A stretch of 64,000 nt of DNA from an uncultured beta proteobacterium (lineage in GTDB: Bacteria; Pseudomonadota; Gammaproteobacteria; Burkholderiales; SG8-39), in the NCBI GenBank assembly GCA_903859155.1, contig CAIOLO010000100.1, positions 1 through 64,000 on the forward strand, in the 5' to 3' direction. The notes below the pieces were generated by a model. That model saw only the letters and a program-made list of their open reading frames with translations, had not been told where the DNA came from and searched no databases. How positions within the stretch are numbered: position 1 is the first letter of the stretch; each line of letters starts with the position of its first letter. A program made the translations under genes and the position numbers. Positions 60,075 to 64,000 of the stretch are shown in pieces.

Positions 60075-61031
60075 ATGTTAGCCGCACGTTTACTTGCATT
60101 CGCATTCATTGCCCCCGCCATAGGCATCGCGCAAACACCGGCTTATCCGAGCAAGACCATTCGAATGGTCACTGCAGGGCCTGGCGCCAGCATGGATCTT
60201 GTGGCGCGCGTGGTGGCCGAGGGCCTGACAACGAGTTTGGGCCAATCGGTGGTCGTCGAAAACAGGGATGGGGCCGGTGGCATCATCGCGGGCGACATGG
60301 TGGCCAAATCAGCGCCCGATGGCTATACCTTGCTGACCTATACGTCGGCCCTGGTTATTCTGCCGTTCCTGCGAAAGAATGTTCCGTTCGATCCGGTGAA
60401 AGATCTTTCGCCCATCACGCTTGCAACAAGGTCGCCAAACGTCGTTGTCGTGCACCCTTCGGTGCCGGCGAATTCCATTCAGGAACTGGTCGCTCTGGCG
60501 AAGGCCAAGCCGCGCACGCTCAACTACTCCTCTGCAGGCACTGGATCGTCCACCCATCTTTCGGCGGAACTGCTCAAATCCATGGCAGAGATAGATCTGG
60601 TTCACATCCTCTACAAGAGCACCGCGCCGGCCCTGAACGACCTGGTCAGCGGTCAGGTTCAGGTCAGCGTGCCTTCCGCAAGCACCGTGATGCCGCATGT
60701 CAAGGCGGGCAGGCTGAAGGCGTTGGCCGTCACCTCTGCGCAGCCATCGCAACTGGCCCCCGGCTTGCCCACCGTGGCGGCCGCCGGGGTGCCTGGCTAT
60801 GAATCGGAATTGATGGTGGGCCTCTGGGCGCCCGGAAAAACCCCCGCGGCCCTGATCAACCGGCTGAATCGTGAAATCGTGCAGGTTCTCAACCAGCCCG
60901 CAGCCAAAGGCCGGTTGTTGACCGGAGCCGAGATCGTCGGAAGCTCGCCGGAGCAATTTGCGCAAGTGATCGATCGCGAACGCGCAAGATTGGGCAAAGT
61001 AATCACGGAAGCCGGCATCAGTGCGGAATAA
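60075..61031 (+). CDS. TctC/Bug family tripartite tricarboxylate transporter receptor
   Basis: A 318-aa periplasmic binding protein. It has a signal peptide (LAARLLAFAFIAPAIGIAQ) and family motifs IRMVTAGPGASMDLVARVVA, VVVENRDGAGGIIAGDMVAKS, LNYSSAGTGSSTHLSAELL, and LPTVAAAGVPGYESELMVG. It starts the cluster tctC-ubiD-DUF4286-TIGR04076 with 27 nt to the next gene, so its ligand is probably the acid decarboxylated downstream. GGGGAAA precedes the ATG at 60075; an earlier ATG in frame lies in the hairpin region. Confidence 0.9.
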   Translation: MLAARLLAFAFIAPAIGIAQTPAYPSKTIRMVTAGPGASMDLVARVVAEGLTTSLGQSVVVENRDGAGGIIAGDMVAKSAPDGYTLLTYTSALVILPFLRKNVPFDPVKDLSPITLATRSPNVVVVHPSVPANSIQELVALAKAKPRTLNYSSAGTGSSTHLSAELLKSMAEIDLVHILYKSTAPALNDLVSGQVQVSVPSASTVMPHVKAGRLKALAVTSAQPSQLAPGLPTVAAAGVPGYESELMVGLWAPGKTPAALINRLNREIVQVLNQPAAKGRLLTGAEIVGSSPEQFAQVIDRERARLGKVITEAGISAE

Positions 61032-61058
61032 GAAAAAGGCGAATGACAGGGACGGGCA

Positions 61059-62507
61059 ATGTTGGACGACCTGAGGGAGTTCATAGAAAAATCCCAAGCC
61101 ATCGGTGAATGCAAGACTCTGAATGGCGCCCACTGGGATCTGGAGATCGGGCGAATAGCGGAGTTATCGCTGTCTGTTCCCGATTCACCGCTTCTGATAT
61201 TCGACAATATTCCCGGGTATCCGAGGGGCTTTCGCGTCCTCACCAATTTTCTGACCTCCTGGCGACGGGTTGCCATGGGCCTTGGCTTGCCCATGGACCT
61301 CACCGGGCTCGCCCTGATCAGAGCGTGGAAAGAGAAAGTGGCTGCGGTCAAACCGATTCCGCCGGTTTATGTGCAGACGGCTCCCGTAAAGGAAAACATT
61401 ATTCTCGGTGACGATGTCGATGTCCTGATGTTTCCCACTCCGAAATGGCACGAGTTCGACGGGGGCCGCTATATCGGCACGGGAAACATGGTCATCCTGA
61501 AAGATCCGGATAGCGGCTGGATAAACCTGGGTTGTTATCGATCGCAGATCGTGGACAGGAACACCGTGACCGTTCACTTCGTATCCAGCCACCATGGCGC
61601 GGCCATTGTGAGGAAGTACTGGGATCGGGGTCTGAGCTGTCCGGTTGCGATGACTTGCGGACAAGGTGCTCAACTTTGGATTTCTTCCATGTCCCCGGTG
61701 CCTGCCGGAATCTGTGAGTACGACTGGACAGGAGGATTGAGAAACCGGGCGGTAGAGGTGGTTCGCGGCGAAACTGTCGATCTGCCGATTCCCGCCGAAG
61801 CGGAGATCGTCCTGGAAGGGGAGATACCGCCGCCCGAAACACAGAGCGCCGACGAGGGGCCGTTTGGCGAATGGGAGGGTTATTACGCGGGTGGCAAAAC
61901 GCCGCACCCCGTAATAAGAGTCAAAGCCATCCTGCACCGAAACGACCCGATTCAGATCGGGGTGCCCATGCTGGTCGGCAAGTATGACGATCATCTGGTG
62001 TGGGGCGTAGACCTGTCCGCTCAGCTCTGGGCTGAGTTCGACCGCCAGATTCCCGGGGTGACCGGTGTCTCGTTCGTCTACGAAGCCAGACGGCGGACGA
62101 TGGTAGTGGTCTCGCTCAAGCAGGCGTACCCTGGCCATGTGAAGCAAGCCGCGCTGATCGCGGCGGGCACCTACCGGGGTGCCACCAACCTTGGCAAGTA
62201 CATCATCATCGTCGATGACGATATCGATCCGACCAACATGTCCGAAGTCCTGTGGGCCATCGCCACGCGTTGCGATCCGAAGCAGCAGATCGAATTCCTG
62301 TCGAATCGCGCATCTTATGCCTCCGATCCGAGACTGAGCCCTGAGCAAAGGAAAAGCGGCGACCTGACCTGCTCCACCGCCATCATCGACGCGTGCAAAC
62401 CCTGGGCCTGGCGAAATCAATTTCCCAAAACAACCAAGATGTCGACCGAAGTCGCGGACGAGGTCAGACGCAAGTGGGGAGATCTCCTTTTCGGCGGAAA
62501 TCGGTAG
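61059..62507 (+). CDS. UbiD family decarboxylase
   Basis: A 482-aa UbiD-type decarboxylase. The catalytic acidic motif is DEGPFGEWEGYYAGG (about residue 264), the prFMN-binding region VNL-GCYRSQIVD is recognisable, and the loop IIIVDDDIDPTNMSEVLWA closes the fold. Substrates of this type are aromatic or heteroaromatic acids. No UbiX (prFMN synthase) is in the window. It differs strongly from the UbiD at 42037. Position just after a Bug receptor suggests import followed by decarboxylation. The next start lies 81 nt downstream. Confidence 0.9.
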   Translation: MLDDLREFIEKSQAIGECKTLNGAHWDLEIGRIAELSLSVPDSPLLIFDNIPGYPRGFRVLTNFLTSWRRVAMGLGLPMDLTGLALIRAWKEKVAAVKPIPPVYVQTAPVKENIILGDDVDVLMFPTPKWHEFDGGRYIGTGNMVILKDPDSGWINLGCYRSQIVDRNTVTVHFVSSHHGAAIVRKYWDRGLSCPVAMTCGQGAQLWISSMSPVPAGICEYDWTGGLRNRAVEVVRGETVDLPIPAEAEIVLEGEIPPPETQSADEGPFGEWEGYYAGGKTPHPVIRVKAILHRNDPIQIGVPMLVGKYDDHLVWGVDLSAQLWAEFDRQIPGVTGVSFVYEARRRTMVVVSLKQAYPGHVKQAALIAAGTYRGATNLGKYIIIVDDDIDPTNMSEVLWAIATRCDPKQQIEFLSNRASYASDPRLSPEQRKSGDLTCSTAIIDACKPWAWRNQFPKTTKMSTEVADEVRRKWGDLLFGGNR

Positions 62508-62588
62508 AGAAATCGATTGCCTGCCGCAATCGGCATTTGAATCAACGTCGCGCCCGGACAAGACGGGCCGGCAAGCTCTGGGGGTTGC

Positions 62589-63287
62589 ATGGCAAGATGG
62601 CTCAGCATGTTTGAGGACACCTGCAGATTTCCCGCGCGGGAGAACGAATGTCTGGGATGGCACGAGGCGCGCATCACCGCGGCGCTGAAGACGCCTGGCT
62701 ATGTCAGCGCCCGGGTCTACAAGATCAAGCAGGTGCGCAACGGACGCGGACAATTCATCACGTTGTATGAGATCGACAGTGACGACATCGCCGCGACCCT
62801 GGCGTTGGGCGACAGTCGGCTGGCTGCGGAAAGCGCCCGGAACGCCGAACCAGATTCCCTGATGATGCCGCTTTGGACGAACGTTCTGTGGCGTGAGATC
62901 GCGGCGGTTCCCGCCGACATGGCCAGCCGCAAGACGGGAAATTGGGTCAACCTGATCGAGATCAACTGTGCCGACCCGCAGCGAGAGGGCGAGTTCAACA
63001 ATTGGTATCACCACACCCACCTGTCAGACACGGTGAAGACTCCCGGGTTCCTGGCCGCGAGGCGCTACCAGGCCAAAACATTCGTCGGCGGGCGGGCGGA
63101 TTACCTCGCGCTCTACGAGATCGAAACGGACGACATCGATCGCACCATCGCCTTGAGACGCGCCAGCCGCGAGAAAGAAAAAGCGTTGGGTCGCTATGCC
63201 GACAGCCAACTGTTCCTGCGCGTATGGGAAGACGTTCTCGCAGAGTTGATTCTGGAACGCAATGCTGTCGTACAATCTTCAGCCTGA
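62589..63287 (+). CDS. Tandem-duplicated DUF4286/EthD-like dimeric-barrel protein
   Basis: A 232-aa protein built of two similar halves. Each half has a strand with N-x-Y-x-x-H/W-H-x-x-H pattern: NECLGWHEARITAALKTPGY in half one and GEFNNWYHHTHLSDTVKTPGF in half two, each followed by A-R-x-Y and YEIDSDDIAAT / YEIETDDIDRT. This is a dimeric alpha/beta barrel as in DUF4286 or EthD. The second half keeps the histidines (YHHTHL), the first only in part (WHEARI). Function unknown; the operon position suggests handling of a product of the UbiD reaction. Confidence 0.65.
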   Translation: MARWLSMFEDTCRFPARENECLGWHEARITAALKTPGYVSARVYKIKQVRNGRGQFITLYEIDSDDIAATLALGDSRLAAESARNAEPDSLMMPLWTNVLWREIAAVPADMASRKTGNWVNLIEINCADPQREGEFNNWYHHTHLSDTVKTPGFLAARRYQAKTFVGGRADYLALYEIETDDIDRTIALRRASREKEKALGRYADSQLFLRVWEDVLAELILERNAVVQSSA

Positions 63288-63359
63288 GTCGCGTGATACA
63301 TCGCCGGAATGCGGATCGCACCGGCGCTTAGTCCTGATCCGACGCAAGGAGAACCGAAA

Positions 63360-63692
63360 ATGTCCAATTCCACCAGCAGCATCACCGACGTCAAGGTCAC
63401 GATTGTTCATGTCAAGGGAACCTGCCCTTACGAACACAAGGTAGGCGATAAGTGGATCGTCGATCACAAGACTCCGGGGGGCATGTGCAACATGGCCTAC
63501 ATGTCCATGTATCCCCATATTCGAGTGCTGCAGCGCGGCGGCCAATATGAACTGCCCAAGGGATCGGGCGTCATCAGGCTGGGGTGTCCGGACGCGTGGA
63601 ATTGCGTCGTTTTCGAGTTGGAAGCTGTTCCAGGCACTTCCCGCCCGGCCCCGCAGCTTGCTCCCGGAACGGGCGATCTGGACAAGCTCTGA
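63360..63692 (+). CDS. TIGR04076 family protein
   Basis: A 110-aa protein with the features of the TIGR04076 group: CPYEHKVGDKWIVDHKTPGGMC near the N-terminus (two Cys bracketing the motif), MYPHIRVLQRGGQYELP, and RLGCPDAWNCVVFELEAV at the end. Three to four conserved Cys suggest metal binding. Function is unknown. AAGGAG lies 9 nt before the ATG. It is the last gene of the tctC-ubiD cluster. Confidence 0.7.
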   Translation: MSNSTSSITDVKVTIVHVKGTCPYEHKVGDKWIVDHKTPGGMCNMAYMSMYPHIRVLQRGGQYELPKGSGVIRLGCPDAWNCVVFELEAVPGTSRPAPQLAPGTGDLDKL

Positions 63693-64000
63693 GGAATTCG
63701 ATCGGCCCCTTCGCCAGCAGGCCCTGCGCCTCCATCTCTCCGGCACTTCAGTTGCACGAAAGTAAGAGCAGGTCGTCGTGGTGGCATTGCGGGCATTAGA
63801 GGCGCGCAAACCCATGATGTGGATCACCGCAATGGAGAAGCCGCGCGGTCACCTTTTCTTCGACCAACCGCTGTAACCTGCCCTCCGCGCGCCATGAAGC
63901 GTAAGCGATCAAATGACCGCGTTCTTGCCGAGGTTTGCTGAGTGTGCTTGAAACGCTGAAATTACGGAAGGGCTTTGGCGAATCGCCAGGGCAGCAATGC
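63693..64000. other. Right-edge region, no gene identified
   Basis: The last 308 nt show no ORF with family similarity on either strand, no terminator hairpin with a T-run and no repeat shared with the rest of the window. A gene could begin outside the window. Confidence 0.4.

Noticed and set aside
61185-63020. A 611-codon minus-strand open frame
   Set aside because: Antisense to the UbiD and DUF4286 genes; no start signal and no family features.

Overview
The window looks like a chromosomal segment of a high-GC betaproteobacterium, probably Burkholderiales or a close relative. The pointers are a six-gene [NiFe]-hydrogenase maturation set joined to a Ralstonia-type NAD-reducing hydrogenase, a class I PHA synthase, several Bug/TctC tripartite tricarboxylate transporter receptors, glutaryl-CoA dehydrogenase, and UbiD-type decarboxylases. 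This assignment is an inference from gene content only.

Region 1 (1-18.3 kb, all minus strand). Read in the direction of transcription, it holds a PatZ-like protein acyltransferase, PHA synthase (phaC), a HoxI-like cyclic-nucleotide-binding-domain protein, hoxF-U-Y-H, the hydrogenase protease, hypA-B-F-C-D-E, a hypothetical protein and a partial J-domain protein. Many junctions overlap by 4 nt, which suggests one long transcript for hox-hyp. The likely physiology is H2 oxidation coupled to NAD reduction alongside PHA storage. FNR-type boxes lie just upstream of phaC and further upstream of the acyltransferase gene.

Region 2 (18.6-28.7 kb). This holds a FecR-like secreted protein, a CHASE2-adenylate cyclase and a large TPR-CHAT caspase-like protein, three parts often linked in proteobacteria. 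Here they are separated by DUF2970, MarC, dienelactone hydrolase, an SDR without the usual catalytic Tyr/Lys, and a MaoC dehydratase. A universal stress protein follows.

Region 3 (29-45.4 kb). Mostly housekeeping and accessory genes: gcdH, tag, an exported YqgE-like protein, a P-type ATPase, a DUF2442 remnant beside a BrnT/BrnA toxin-antitoxin pair, a MoxR-DUF58-transglutaminase operon, an HExxH lipoprotein, murI, and a CocE hydrolase-UbiD pair divergent from a GMC oxidoreductase.

Region 4 (47.1-60 kb). A decayed, recombination-prone island. It contains an internally deleted AAA ATPase gene behind four 22-bp tandem repeats, a hicB gene with a frameshifted hicA, a shared palindromic operator, two pairs of duplicated blocks, a 5'-truncated leucine-rich-repeat gene, a HigBA-like pair, a tRNA 3'-end remnant, two near-identical 149-bp repeats that cut a tctC gene and an IS4/IS1634-type transposase exactly at their edges, and a 5'-truncated amidohydrolase. 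A third, diverged repeat copy sits as the leader of an intact tctC and can form hairpins.

Region 5 (60-63.7 kb). A plus-strand cluster of TctC receptor, UbiD decarboxylase, a tandem-duplicated DUF4286-like protein and a TIGR04076 protein, which looks like an uncharacterised uptake-and-decarboxylation operon. All calls are made by reading the sequence; no database search was run.
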